Assembly: GCA_964496205.1 (NCBI GenBank)
Contig: CAZBXV010000003.1
Coordinates: 1-64,000 of the forward strand
Direction: 5' to 3'
Length of the DNA stretch: 64,000 nucleotides
From: CAYLHS01 sp964496205
GTDB taxonomy: Bacteria > Actinomycetota > Acidimicrobiia > Spongiisociales > UBA4744
Shown here: positions 24,743 through 33,094 of the stretch, in pieces
Numbering within the stretch: position 1 is the stretch's first letter
Layout of the letters: each line of letters starts with the position of its first letter
Position numbers and translations under genes: made by a program
The notes under the pieces: generated by a model
Told to the model about the DNA's origin: nothing
The model's input: only the letters and a program-made list of their open reading frames with translations
Databases searched by the model: none

Positions 24743-26242
24743 ATGCACTTCACTCGATCTTCAGGCGTGCTCGTCCATCCAACCAGCCTTCCTGGACCCG
24801 CGGGCATCGGCGACATCGGACCTTCCGCTCAGAAGTGGATCGATCAGCTCACCGATATGGGGTGTGCCCTGTGGCAGGTGCTGCCGCTCGGGCCGACCGG
24901 ATACGCGGACTCGCCCTATCAGAGCTTCTCCAGCTTCGCCGGCAATCCGAACCTGATCAGCGTGGCGGCCCTCGTCGACGACGGACTCCTCGATCAGAGC
25001 GACCTCGATCACACTCCGGAGTTCCCGCTCGATCACGTGGATTACGGAACCGTGATCCCGTGGAAGCGCGATCTGATCGACAAGGCATTCGAACGTTTCG
25101 ACACCGATGGGGAGTTCGAATCGTTCAGAACTCGTACCGCCACCTGGCTACCGGACTTTTCCCTGTTCATGACGTTCAAAGACCTCTACGGCGGCAACCC
25201 GTGGACCCAGTGGCCACCGATGCTGCGGGACCGAGATCCCGAACAGCTGGAGAAGGCCCGGGAAGGATATTCGCGCGAGATCACACGCCACGAGTTCGCC
25301 CAGTTTCTCTTCTTCCGCCAGTGGGGAACACTGCACGACCACGCCCGCGACAAAGGCGTTTCCATCATCGGGGACATCCCCATCTTCGCAGCAGCAGACT
25401 CGGCGGATGTATGGGCGAATCGTGAGCTCTTCCAGCTCGACGAACAAGGAAGCCCGGCCTTCCAGGCAGGTGTTCCGCCGGATTACTTCTCCGAGACCGG
25501 CCAGCTCTGGGGAAATCCGCTGTACGACTGGGACGCTCACCGCCGCAATGGATTCGCGTGGTGGACGGACCGCATCCGTTCGACACTCGAGCTCGTCGAC
25601 ATCGTACGCATCGACCACTTCCGCGGATTCGTGAACTACTGGGAGGTGCCTGGCAACGCAACCACGGCCGTCGACGGACAATGGGTGGATGGTCCAGGTG
25701 AGGAGTTCTTCACGAAACTCTCGCAGGCACTTGGGGATCTCCCGATCATCGCAGAGGATCTCGGTGAGCTGGATCCCCGTGTGCCCAAGCTGCTGGACCA
25801 CCTGGGGCTCCCGGGAATGAAGATCCTTCAGTTCGCATTCGACACGGACCGGACCAATCCATTCCTGCCCCACAACTACCCCAAGCACTGTGTCGCCTAC
25901 ACCGGAACGCACGACAACGACACGACGAAGGGATGGTTCGCGAGTGCACCTGAAGACGAGCGCTCGTTCGCACTCTCCTACCTGGGCATCGACGAAAGCG
26001 ACGTGACCTGGGACTTCATCTGGGCGGTGTGGAAGTCGAGGGCGATGCTGACACTGGCCCCACTCCAGGACCTCCTGGATCTTGGGAGCGAAGCCCGAAT
26101 GAACCTCCCCGGTTCAACATCCGGTAACTGGCAGTGGCGTACCCTCCCGGACGCGCTCACCGACGAAATCATGAACAAGATGCGAGCACTCAACAAGGCC
26201 ACGAAACGCAGGATCGGACGCAGACTGTGGGGGCGCGGATGA
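24743..26242 (+). CDS. malQ: 4-alpha-glucanotransferase
   Basis: A 499-residue GH77 enzyme that transfers alpha-1,4-glucan segments between maltodextrins. The N-terminus SSGVLVHPTSLPGPAGIGD and WQVLPLGPTGYADSPY are family hallmarks. The catalytic nucleophile Asp is in RIDHFRGFVNYW, the acid/base Glu in IAEDLGE and the stabilising Asp in GTHDNDTTKGW. The length fits bacterial MalQ. The upstream promoter is an AATAAT-like box 5 bases from the ATG, so likely leaderless. Its stop overlaps the start of the S9 peptidase gene (ATGA). Confidence 0.95.
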   Translation: MHFTRSSGVLVHPTSLPGPAGIGDIGPSAQKWIDQLTDMGCALWQVLPLGPTGYADSPYQSFSSFAGNPNLISVAALVDDGLLDQSDLDHTPEFPLDHVDYGTVIPWKRDLIDKAFERFDTDGEFESFRTRTATWLPDFSLFMTFKDLYGGNPWTQWPPMLRDRDPEQLEKAREGYSREITRHEFAQFLFFRQWGTLHDHARDKGVSIIGDIPIFAAADSADVWANRELFQLDEQGSPAFQAGVPPDYFSETGQLWGNPLYDWDAHRRNGFAWWTDRIRSTLELVDIVRIDHFRGFVNYWEVPGNATTAVDGQWVDGPGEEFFTKLSQALGDLPIIAEDLGELDPRVPKLLDHLGLPGMKILQFAFDTDRTNPFLPHNYPKHCVAYTGTHDNDTTKGWFASAPEDERSFALSYLGIDESDVTWDFIWAVWKSRAMLTLAPLQDLLDLGSEARMNLPGSTSGNWQWRTLPDALTDEIMNKMRALNKATKRRIGRRLWGRG

Positions 26243-28152
26243 CTCGCCCGATCACAGCCGAAGACCTCTGGAACATCCCGCGGGTTGGTACCCCCTCGGC
26301 GAGCGGCGATGTGGTCGTCGTGCCGGTGACTCGCTATGACACCGAGGCGCCGATCACCACGCTCTACCTGCTGAATGGCGGTGAGCCTGTTGCGCTGACA
26401 ACGTCAGATGCGAAATCGCCGGCCGTTTCGCCGGATGGATCCAAGGTCGCGTTCCTTCGATCATCCGAATCCGGATCTCCTGCTCAGCTGTTCATCATGC
26501 CCCTCGATGGTGGCGAGGCCGAGTGCCTCACCGACCTGCCACTTGGAGTGATCGGACCCAAATGGATGCCCGATGGAAAGGGCGTCCTATTCGTCTCGGC
26601 GTTGTACGAGGACGCCCCGACGATCGAAGAGACACGAGCGTTCGAGCCTCCGACGGTCCGCACGACCGAGAAACGGTTGTTCCGCTACTGGGATCGGTGG
26701 CTCACCGATGGGAAGGTGCCCCACCTGTTCCACATCGACCTCGAGACGAAGTCCATTCGAGATCTCATTCCCGGCTGGACCAGTCAATGGAGGTGGGACC
26801 AGGAGGGCGCCTCGTTCGACATTTCACCGGACGGCACCGAGGTCGCGTTCTGCGCATCCACCGTCGACACGCCCGAGGACACGCGACGGACGGTCCTCTA
26901 CCTGGTGCCGTTTGCGGGTGGGGCTGTGCGCTGCATCACCCCTGACGGCACGGGACACGAGATCAATCCGAGATACAGCCCTGACGGCGCAACAATCGTC
27001 TACGGCATGAGTCGAATCGTCGACTTCTACGCCGATAGAACACGACTCGTGCGTTTCGATCGCGCAACCGAAACCCACGAGGTGCTCACCGAGGACTGGG
27101 ACCGATCGGCAGCCAACTGGACATTCACCGACGACGGCACACTTCTGTTTGTCGCGGAAGATGAAGCAGGTGTGAACGTCTATCGACTCACGAACTCCGA
27201 CCCTGAAACGATCGCCTCCGGAGGTACCTACGGTGCGCCTATCCCAGCCGGGGGAGACATCGTATCGACGCACCAGGATCTCAGCCATCCACCGGAACTG
27301 TTCTCCGTCGGCAAGGGCCGCCTCACACACTTCGCGGACGATGCGCTCGCAGGGATCACCCTCGGCAGCGTCGAGGAGTTCCGATTCTCCGGTGCCGATG
27401 ATGAAACCGTTCAAGGGTTCATCGTCTACCCGCCTGGATTCGATCGGTCGCGCACATGGCCGCTCGTGCACATGATTCATGGTGGACCTCACGGCATGTT
27501 CGGCGACACGTTCCACTTCCGCTGGAACGCCCACACGTTTGCCGCCCCCGGCTATGTGACGGCGCTGGTCAATTTCCACGGCTCAACGTCGTGGGGTCAG
27601 GCATTCACGGAATCCATCCAAGGCGCCCATGGAGACAAGCCGACCAAGGACATCCTGGCAGCGACCGAGTATCTGATCTCACTCGGCTTCGTCGACGAGA
27701 CGCGTATGGCCATCACCGGGGGTTCCTATGGCGGCTATCTGACGACGTGGCTGACCACGCAGACAGACCGGTTTGCGTGCGCCATTGCTCACGCTGCCGT
27801 CACCAATCTCGCCGGCATGTTCGCATCGGACATGACTCGCGGAAGGAAGCGCTCGTACGGCGCGGAGTACTGGGACGACCCCGATCGGGTGGACCGGTGG
27901 AGCCCTGCGCGACACGCCGGTGGGTACGCAACACCCACACTGGTGATCGTCGGCGAGCGTGACTACCGGGTTCCGCTGACCCAGGGCTTGGAGTTGTACG
28001 GTGTCCTGAAGGCCAAGGGCGTGGACGCGCGTCTCATCTACTTCCCCGACGAGAACCACTGGATCTTGAAGCGGGAGAACTCCATGCTGTGGTACGGAGA
28101 GGTCCATCGGTGGCTTTCCCGATACCTTCAACCATCGGTTCAGGCCGACTGA
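26239..28152 (+). CDS. S9 family peptidase (acylaminoacyl-peptidase-like)
   Basis: A 637-residue serine peptidase. The first two-thirds has TolB/DPP4-like beta-propeller repeats (SPDGSKVAFL, MPDGKGVLFV, SPDGTEVAFCAS, SPDGATIVYG). The C-terminal alpha/beta hydrolase domain carries the nucleophile Ser in GGSYGGYLTT, Asp in VGERDYRVP and His in DENHWI. Such enzymes trim short peptides or acylated peptides. The ATG at 26239 overlaps the malQ stop (ATGA), so it is co-translated with an unrelated carbohydrate enzyme. No signal peptide is visible. Confidence 0.9.
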   Translation: MTRPITAEDLWNIPRVGTPSASGDVVVVPVTRYDTEAPITTLYLLNGGEPVALTTSDAKSPAVSPDGSKVAFLRSSESGSPAQLFIMPLDGGEAECLTDLPLGVIGPKWMPDGKGVLFVSALYEDAPTIEETRAFEPPTVRTTEKRLFRYWDRWLTDGKVPHLFHIDLETKSIRDLIPGWTSQWRWDQEGASFDISPDGTEVAFCASTVDTPEDTRRTVLYLVPFAGGAVRCITPDGTGHEINPRYSPDGATIVYGMSRIVDFYADRTRLVRFDRATETHEVLTEDWDRSAANWTFTDDGTLLFVAEDEAGVNVYRLTNSDPETIASGGTYGAPIPAGGDIVSTHQDLSHPPELFSVGKGRLTHFADDALAGITLGSVEEFRFSGADDETVQGFIVYPPGFDRSRTWPLVHMIHGGPHGMFGDTFHFRWNAHTFAAPGYVTALVNFHGSTSWGQAFTESIQGAHGDKPTKDILAATEYLISLGFVDETRMAITGGSYGGYLTTWLTTQTDRFACAIAHAAVTNLAGMFASDMTRGRKRSYGAEYWDDPDRVDRWSPARHAGGYATPTLVIVGERDYRVPLTQGLELYGVLKAKGVDARLIYFPDENHWILKRENSMLWYGEVHRWLSRYLQPSVQAD

Positions 28153-28193
28153 ATGCTCCTGGCTACTGCCCCAAAGTCCCTGGTAGCCGGTTT

Positions 28194-28216
28194 CTTACGC
28201 GCAGCCTGCGCGTAAG
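28194..28216 (+). terminator. Intrinsic-terminator-like hairpin after S9 peptidase
   Basis: CTTACGCGCA (28194-28203) pairs with TGCGCGTAAG (28207-28216) over a 3-base loop, followed by ACGATTTTG. The 10-base perfect stem and the partial T tract fit termination after the malQ-peptidase operon. Confidence 0.6.
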
Positions 28217-28266
28217 ACGATTTTGTAGTTTGCCTCAACCACAGGTCGAAGCTGAGGTCGACCTTC

Positions 28267-28272
28267 TACGCT
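28267..28272 (+). promoter_or_regulatory. -10 box of leaderless thiamine pyrophosphokinase gene
   Basis: TACGCT ends 6 bases before the ATG at 28279 and directly abuts a second ATG at 28273, so 28279 is the likelier start. Confidence 0.45.
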
Positions 28273-28278
28273 ATGCCC

Positions 28279-28878
28279 ATGCAGATCGTCATTTTCGCCG
28301 GTGGAGTATCCCCCGCCGATCCGGGGGCTCTCCCCGACGGCGCTTTCGTTATCGCCGCAGACTCTGGCATCGACGCCGCCCTGGCCGCTGGGGTTGACGT
28401 CGATCTTCTTGTCGGTGATCTCGACTCGGCGTCCTCATGGAAAGCTCGAGAGATTCGGCGGTTTTCGACTGACAAGGACGAGACGGACCTCGAACTCGCC
28501 GTTCGTGCCGCGCGAGAACGGGGTGCTACATCGATTCTGGTGATCGGTGGAGGCGGAGGACGGATCGATCACTTCTTCGCCAACGCGTCACTCCTCGCCA
28601 CACAAGATGGGATGCGGGTCGAATGGCGAACCGGAACCGGTGTTGTCTATCGCGTTCAGGGGAAGCTGGTACTCCATGGACGATTGGGCGAGAAGCTCAG
28701 CCTGCTCGCGTTCGGTGGCTGGGCACGTGGCGTGCATACCGAGGGCCTCCGATGGCACCTCGACGGTGATGACCTCTCCCCCGGTATCACACGAGGCGTC
28801 TCGAATGAGTTCGCCGAAGAGACCGCAACGGTTCGAGTCACTGGAGGAGACCTCCTGGTGGTGATGCCGGAGAGATGA
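28279..28878 (+). CDS. thiN: Thiamine pyrophosphokinase (thiamine diphosphokinase)
   Basis: A 199-residue enzyme that transfers pyrophosphate from ATP to thiamine. Key features are the AADSGIDAALAAGVDVDLLVGDLDS segment (residues 28-50), which includes the ATP/Mg site, and DKDETDLELAV, the thiamine-kinase signature. The C-terminal GVHTEGLRWHLDGDDLSPGITRGVSNEF closes the substrate-binding domain. The start at 28279 fits a leaderless promoter. No other thiamine genes are near, which is common for this salvage enzyme. Confidence 0.9.
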   Translation: MQIVIFAGGVSPADPGALPDGAFVIAADSGIDAALAAGVDVDLLVGDLDSASSWKAREIRRFSTDKDETDLELAVRAARERGATSILVIGGGGGRIDHFFANASLLATQDGMRVEWRTGTGVVYRVQGKLVLHGRLGEKLSLLAFGGWARGVHTEGLRWHLDGDDLSPGITRGVSNEFAEETATVRVTGGDLLVVMPER

Positions 28879-28946
28879 GTCGTCCACCCTATTGGTGGGG
28901 TACCGGCGACGTGATAGCTTCACGTACAGGAACAGGAGGGCTGGCT

Positions 28947-29501
28947 TTGAGACGCAAGGTGCTGTTGGTCACGTTCGTGCTTCTGGCACTGGTTGGTATC
29001 GCAGCTGTAGCGAACGCATCCGTGACGGGCGGGTGCACCGGCTCGGCGGTGGTCGACGGGATCACCTACGGACCGAACAACGACACGGCCGCGAATCCGA
29101 TCGTCATCCCGCTCGACAAGTCCGGCGTGACGGCGGCCTGGGAAGGATCCGTCCCGTTTCAGAACACGAACGACCATGGGACGGCCAGCATGGTGTTTGG
29201 ACCGTGGACTGTCCAGATCGCCGAGTGGGGCGGCGCGAACTCGGAGGACAAGCGTTCGGCCAGCGGCACCTACTCCCTCGACGACCTGACGGCCAAGCTG
29301 CCTGTCTCGAAGTCGCTGGTTCCGGCGGGCCTGTACGAGGTAACCGTCACACACGCTGCCGACGGCGGACAGTGCAAAGGGACGGTCATGGTGCAGATCA
29401 AAGGCGATCTGCTGTCGAGCCCGGTCGGCATCGGAACGGTGGCAGGCACGGTGGTCACGGGTCTCATGCTGATCGGATCTGCGTTCGCGAGGAGGCCATG
29501 A
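28947..29501 (+). CDS. Secreted protein with C-terminal membrane anchor, unknown
   Basis: A 184-residue envelope protein. A signal peptide (LLVTFVLLALVGIAAVANA) leads to a beta-rich domain with two cysteines (TGGCTGSAVVDG and DGGQCKGTV), probably disulfide-linked. A glycine-rich hydrophobic helix near the C-terminus (VGIGTVAGTVVTGLMLIGSAF) ends in ARRP. I recognise no family. The start is TTG 28947, 6 bases after a clear AGGAGG site. The next gene overlaps its stop, so they are co-translated. Confidence 0.65.
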   Translation: MRRKVLLVTFVLLALVGIAAVANASVTGGCTGSAVVDGITYGPNNDTAANPIVIPLDKSGVTAAWEGSVPFQNTNDHGTASMVFGPWTVQIAEWGGANSEDKRSASGTYSLDDLTAKLPVSKSLVPAGLYEVTVTHAADGGQCKGTVMVQIKGDLLSSPVGIGTVAGTVVTGLMLIGSAFARRP

Positions 29502-29683
29502 TGAGAGGGCGTCCAATCCTTGGATTCATCTCGGGTTTGCTATTCGGGTTCTTCGTGGCGCTCCTACTCGCGCAGCTTGGCGTTACGTCGCTGACCACAA
29601 GCGTTCTGATCGGTCTTCCGATCGTGGGCGCACTCGTTGGGCTCCTGTTGGCGTCGTGGGCACCGTTCGGCCGGCGCCGGTAG
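29498..29683 (+). CDS. 61-residue two-helix membrane protein
   Basis: A small protein with two hydrophobic helices (about 6-27 and 34-53) separated by a short Thr/Ser loop, ending in APFGRRR. Two ATG codons (29498 and 29501) are possible. The first overlaps the TGA of the preceding gene (ATGA), and AGGAGG from the end of that gene lies at good spacing. Coupling to the secreted anchor protein suggests they work together in the membrane; function is unknown. Confidence 0.6.
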   Translation: MMRGRPILGFISGLLFGFFVALLLAQLGVTSLTTSVLIGLPIVGALVGLLLASWAPFGRRR

Positions 29684-29768
29684 CCGGTGGCCTGACCGCG
29701 TCCTGGGACCGGCGACGCCGCTTGACGCGTCATCGTCCCCGTACCCCTTCACCTTCGCTGACGAAACG

Positions 29769-30614
29769 CTAGCCAATAGACGCGTTCGTCAACACGGGCG
29801 TCCCGGTCTCGACCACCAACGCTCGAACGATCACTCTGCCGTCGCCCCGCCACATCTGCGTTCGAATGGTCTGACCCGGCAGGACCGGCCCGGAGAATCG
29901 ACCCGAGAATCGGGTCACTCTGGACACATCGCCGCCGAACGCGGCGTCGACGGCAGCCTTGCAGACGAAGCCGTACGTGCAGAGTCCGTGCAGGATCGGT
30001 CGTTCGAAGCCGGCCATGGCGGCGAAGTTCGGGTCTGCATGCAACGGGTTCTTGTCTCCGTTGAGCCGGCAGAGCAGCGCCTGCTGATCGAGTGTTGGCG
30101 AGTCGACCACGAGATCAGGGTCCCGGTTGGGTGGTTCGTCACCCGGTCGGGGCCCTCGTTCACCGCCAAACCCGCCTTCACCTCGGAGGAAGAACCCAGA
30201 GCGGGTCGTGTAGAGCGGTGCACCGGACTCGTCCGTTCCTTCGATTTGGACGACGACCAGCGCCCCGCTCCCCTTGTCCCAGATCTCTGCAATCGTTCCC
30301 GTTTGAGTGACCGTTGCGGCGACTGGGAGTGGGCGATGGAGAACGATCTCCTGATCTCCGTGTACGAGAAACACAGGGTTGAAGGAGATCCCTTCGACGA
30401 CTCCGACCGACAGCATCGTCGACATCGACGGGATCGTCGCGAACGACGGAAGAACCTTGAGATTCGCCTCGTAGGCGTATTCGAGTTCGTTTGGATCGGT
30501 CGCAGGAACACCTGCTCCAACGGCAAGGTGATAGAGGATGATGTCGTCTTCGGTCCAGCTCTCCGTTGTTCCGGCGAGGGCAGCACCCAGCGCCAACGAA
30601 GGGTCAACCGGCAT
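29769..30614 (-). CDS. MaoC-like enoyl-CoA hydratase (hot-dog fold, double domain)
   Basis: A 281-residue protein with two hot-dog halves. The C-terminal half carries the hydratase 2 motif NGDKNPLHADPNFAAMAGFERPILHGL (Asp and His catalytic dyad). The N-terminal half lacks those residues, as in peroxisomal-type hydratase 2 and actinobacterial HtdX/HtdZ-like proteins. It hydrates trans-2-enoyl-CoA to the (3R)-hydroxyacyl-CoA. Its start lies inside the 3' end of the SDR gene (11-base overlap), matching the partner (3R)-hydroxyacyl dehydrogenase. This pair resembles the two halves of eukaryotic multifunctional enzyme type 2. Confidence 0.87.
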   Translation of the reverse strand: MPVDPSLALGAALAGTTESWTEDDIILYHLAVGAGVPATDPNELEYAYEANLKVLPSFATIPSMSTMLSVGVVEGISFNPVFLVHGDQEIVLHRPLPVAATVTQTGTIAEIWDKGSGALVVVQIEGTDESGAPLYTTRSGFFLRGEGGFGGERGPRPGDEPPNRDPDLVVDSPTLDQQALLCRLNGDKNPLHADPNFAAMAGFERPILHGLCTYGFVCKAAVDAAFGGDVSRVTRFSGRFSGPVLPGQTIRTQMWRGDGRVIVRALVVETGTPVLTNASIG

Positions 30615-31518
30615 GTGCCTCCATCTCCTTCAGGAGCAAACCCACCTCATCGGAGATCTGGCCGAGGATCTCGTAGCCTTCTTGGTCCCGGATTTCGTCG
30701 AGGTGGGCTGCGACCTCCTCAGCAGTCGGTACTACGCCCACACCCGCAAACCATCCTTGCGTGGCTCCAATGAAGAACTGCGCGTACCGGCCACCGCCTG
30801 CCGAGAAGATCTGGTGGGTGAGCGTGTTCTGTTCAGAGGCCAGGTAGACGACCATGGCGGCGACCTGGGCCGGGTCCATCGATTCACCCAACGGCCCGAA
30901 GAGCTCACCGGTCATGCGGGTGGCAGCGAGCGGTGCGATCACGTTGGACAGGATCCCGTACTTGGCTCCTTCGATGGACAGCACATTCGACAGCCCGACG
31001 AGGCCCGCCTTGGCTGCCCCGTAGTTGGTCTGTCCGAAGTTGCCGAGAATGCCTGCATTGGATGAGGTGAAGACCAACCGGCCGTAGCCATGTTCTTTCA
31101 TAGTCCTGAATGCCGGCTGCGCTACGTAGAAGGCACCCTTGAGATGCACATCGAGGACGGCGTCGAGGTTGGACCACTCGAGCTTCGCGAAGCTCTTGTC
31201 TCGGAGGATGCCCGCGTTCGAGATGAGAATGTCGACGGTCCCGAATGCATCGAGGGCCGTCTGCACGATGTTCGCGCCACCTTCGGGGGTCGCGACCGAG
31301 TCGTAGTTGGCTACTGCTTCGCCGCCCGCAGCTTTGATCCCGGCGACGACTGCGTCGGCTGCGCTGGATCCACCACCGGCGCCGTCGACAGCTCCACCGA
31401 GATCGTTGACGACCACCTTTGCCCCTCTGCGAGCAAGCTCGATGGCGTAGGCTTTGCCGAGCCCGCCTCCCGCTCCGGTCACCACTGCTACTCGCTGGTC
31501 GAACACGATGTCGGACAT
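30604..31518 (-). CDS. SDR, (3R)-hydroxyacyl-CoA dehydrogenase-like
   Basis: A 304-residue SDR of the MFE-2/HSD17B4 dehydrogenase type. TGAGGGLGKAYA (NAD motif) is followed by GAKVVVNDLGGAVDGAGGGSSAADAVV, a long conserved insertion of this subfamily. Next come the NAGILRDKSF, SSNAGILGNFGQTNYGAAKAG region with the Ser-Tyr-Lys catalytic set. The start ATG 31518 has GAGGAGG at good distance. Its 3' end overlaps the MaoC gene by 11 bases, so the two form a hydratase-dehydrogenase pair for beta-oxidation or fatty-acid remodelling. Confidence 0.87.
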   Translation of the reverse strand: MSDIVFDQRVAVVTGAGGGLGKAYAIELARRGAKVVVNDLGGAVDGAGGGSSAADAVVAGIKAAGGEAVANYDSVATPEGGANIVQTALDAFGTVDILISNAGILRDKSFAKLEWSNLDAVLDVHLKGAFYVAQPAFRTMKEHGYGRLVFTSSNAGILGNFGQTNYGAAKAGLVGLSNVLSIEGAKYGILSNVIAPLAATRMTGELFGPLGESMDPAQVAAMVVYLASEQNTLTHQIFSAGGGRYAQFFIGATQGWFAGVGVVPTAEEVAAHLDEIRDQEGYEILGQISDEVGLLLKEMEAHAG

Positions 31519-31567
31519 GGATACCTCCTCGTTCATCGGCAACGCTACGCCGCAGATGGTGACAGCG

Positions 31568-33094
31568 TCAAAGGCGAACGATGATTCCTTCGTAGGGACG
31601 CAGGTCGAGACGCTCGACCTGCCCGGCCACGTCGAGCCGGGTTGAGAGCAGGATCATTCCGGATACGTCGATGTGACACTTCGCGTCACCGAAGTTCAGC
31701 ACAATCCGAAGCGTCTCCTCCCCGTCGGTTCGCTCGAACATGAAGCAGCCATCTGGCGCGTCGAGCGAGTGATAGTTCCCAATCGTGAGGGCCGGAGTAG
31801 CCCTTCGGAGCGACAGCATCTGTCGGTAGAAATCTCGAATAGATCCGGCACCCTCAACCGATACGGCCCTGGTCTCCCACCCGGGCGAAAGCGACAGCCA
31901 CGGTGTACCGGTCGTGAATCCGGCAGACGGACCGAGATCCCACTCCATGGGGGTTCGGCAGCCGTCACGACCAAAACCGGGCATCTGGCGTCCCCACGGA
32001 TCCTGCTGCTCCTCTGGTGGCACGTCCGCCTGTGGGATGCCCAGCTCGTCGCCGTAGTACATGGTGGGAGTTCCTCGTAGCGAGAGAAGCATCATGCCTG
32101 CGACCCGTGCGTGCCCCGGTCCGTAGCGAGTGGCGAGACGGCGTTCGTCATGGTTTCCGAGGACGTAGTTGGGCCACGCCCCCGCAGGAACGGCGGCGTC
32201 GCACGCATCGGCCAGACGCCTGAACACGCGCGGGTTCCATGGGGCATGGAGCAGCGAGAAGTTGAACGGCATCGTCAACTCGTCGAGGTCGGCTCCGTAG
32301 TAGGACGCCCAGCGCTCCCAATCGGGTTCGTGGATCTCACCTATGGAGAACCGAGGCGGATCGTACTCGTCGAGGACCGTTCGAATCCGTCGAAACATGG
32401 CGTGAACGTCGGGATGACCCTTGCTGTTGGACGGTTCGTCGGTCGGCGGTTCCGGGTCGTCTCGCAGCTCGGGGTCCTTCATGATGAACGTGACCACGTC
32501 CATGCGGAATCCATCGACACCCCTGTCGGACCAGAAGCGGAGCGTGTCGAACATGGCATCTTGGACTTCCGGATTTCGCCAGTTGAGGTCAGGCTGGGCC
32601 TTCAGGAATGAGTGGAGGTAGTACTGCCCGGTGGCCTCGTCCCATGCCCACGCGCTGCCACCGAAGTTGCTCCGCCAGTTGTTCGGCGGAGAGCCGTCGG
32701 GTTTCGCGTCGGCCCACACGTACCAGTCGCGTTTTGGGTTGTCGCGTGACGATCGGGCCTCCACGAACCAGGCGTGCCGGTCCGAAGTGTGGTTGGGCAC
32801 CCAGTCAATGACCAGCTTCATGTCGCGATCGTGCATGTCGGAAAGCATCCGATCGAAATCGTCGAGTGTCCCGAACATCGGATCGACGTCGCAGTAGTCG
32901 GAGATGTCATACCCGAAGTCCGCTTGTGGCGACGGGTAGAAGGGAGACAGCCAGACGGCATCGACGCCGAGGTCGGTCAGATAGTCGAGCCTCTGACGGA
33001 TTCCTTCGAGATCACCTATCCCGTCGCCGTTCGAATCCTGGAACGAGCGCGGATAGATCTGATAGATACTCGAAGTCATCCACCACTCGTTCAT
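31568..33094 (-). CDS. GH13 alpha-glucosidase / oligo-1,6-glucosidase-like
   Basis: A 508-residue family 13 glycosidase. Conserved regions are DWVPNHTSD, GVDGFRMDVV (catalytic nucleophile Asp), FSIGEIHEP (acid/base Glu) and LGNHDERRL (third Asp). It lacks the usual C-terminal extension of larger enzymes. It should release glucose from the non-reducing ends of alpha-glucosides. ATG 33094 overlaps the acyl-CoA ligase stop by one base (TGATG); a GTG at 33097 is also possible. It is an odd member of an otherwise acyl-CoA operon. Confidence 0.9.
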   Translation of the reverse strand: MNEWWMTSSIYQIYPRSFQDSNGDGIGDLEGIRQRLDYLTDLGVDAVWLSPFYPSPQADFGYDISDYCDVDPMFGTLDDFDRMLSDMHDRDMKLVIDWVPNHTSDRHAWFVEARSSRDNPKRDWYVWADAKPDGSPPNNWRSNFGGSAWAWDEATGQYYLHSFLKAQPDLNWRNPEVQDAMFDTLRFWSDRGVDGFRMDVVTFIMKDPELRDDPEPPTDEPSNSKGHPDVHAMFRRIRTVLDEYDPPRFSIGEIHEPDWERWASYYGADLDELTMPFNFSLLHAPWNPRVFRRLADACDAAVPAGAWPNYVLGNHDERRLATRYGPGHARVAGMMLLSLRGTPTMYYGDELGIPQADVPPEEQQDPWGRQMPGFGRDGCRTPMEWDLGPSAGFTTGTPWLSLSPGWETRAVSVEGAGSIRDFYRQMLSLRRATPALTIGNYHSLDAPDGCFMFERTDGEETLRIVLNFGDAKCHIDVSGMILLSTRLDVAGQVERLDLRPYEGIIVRL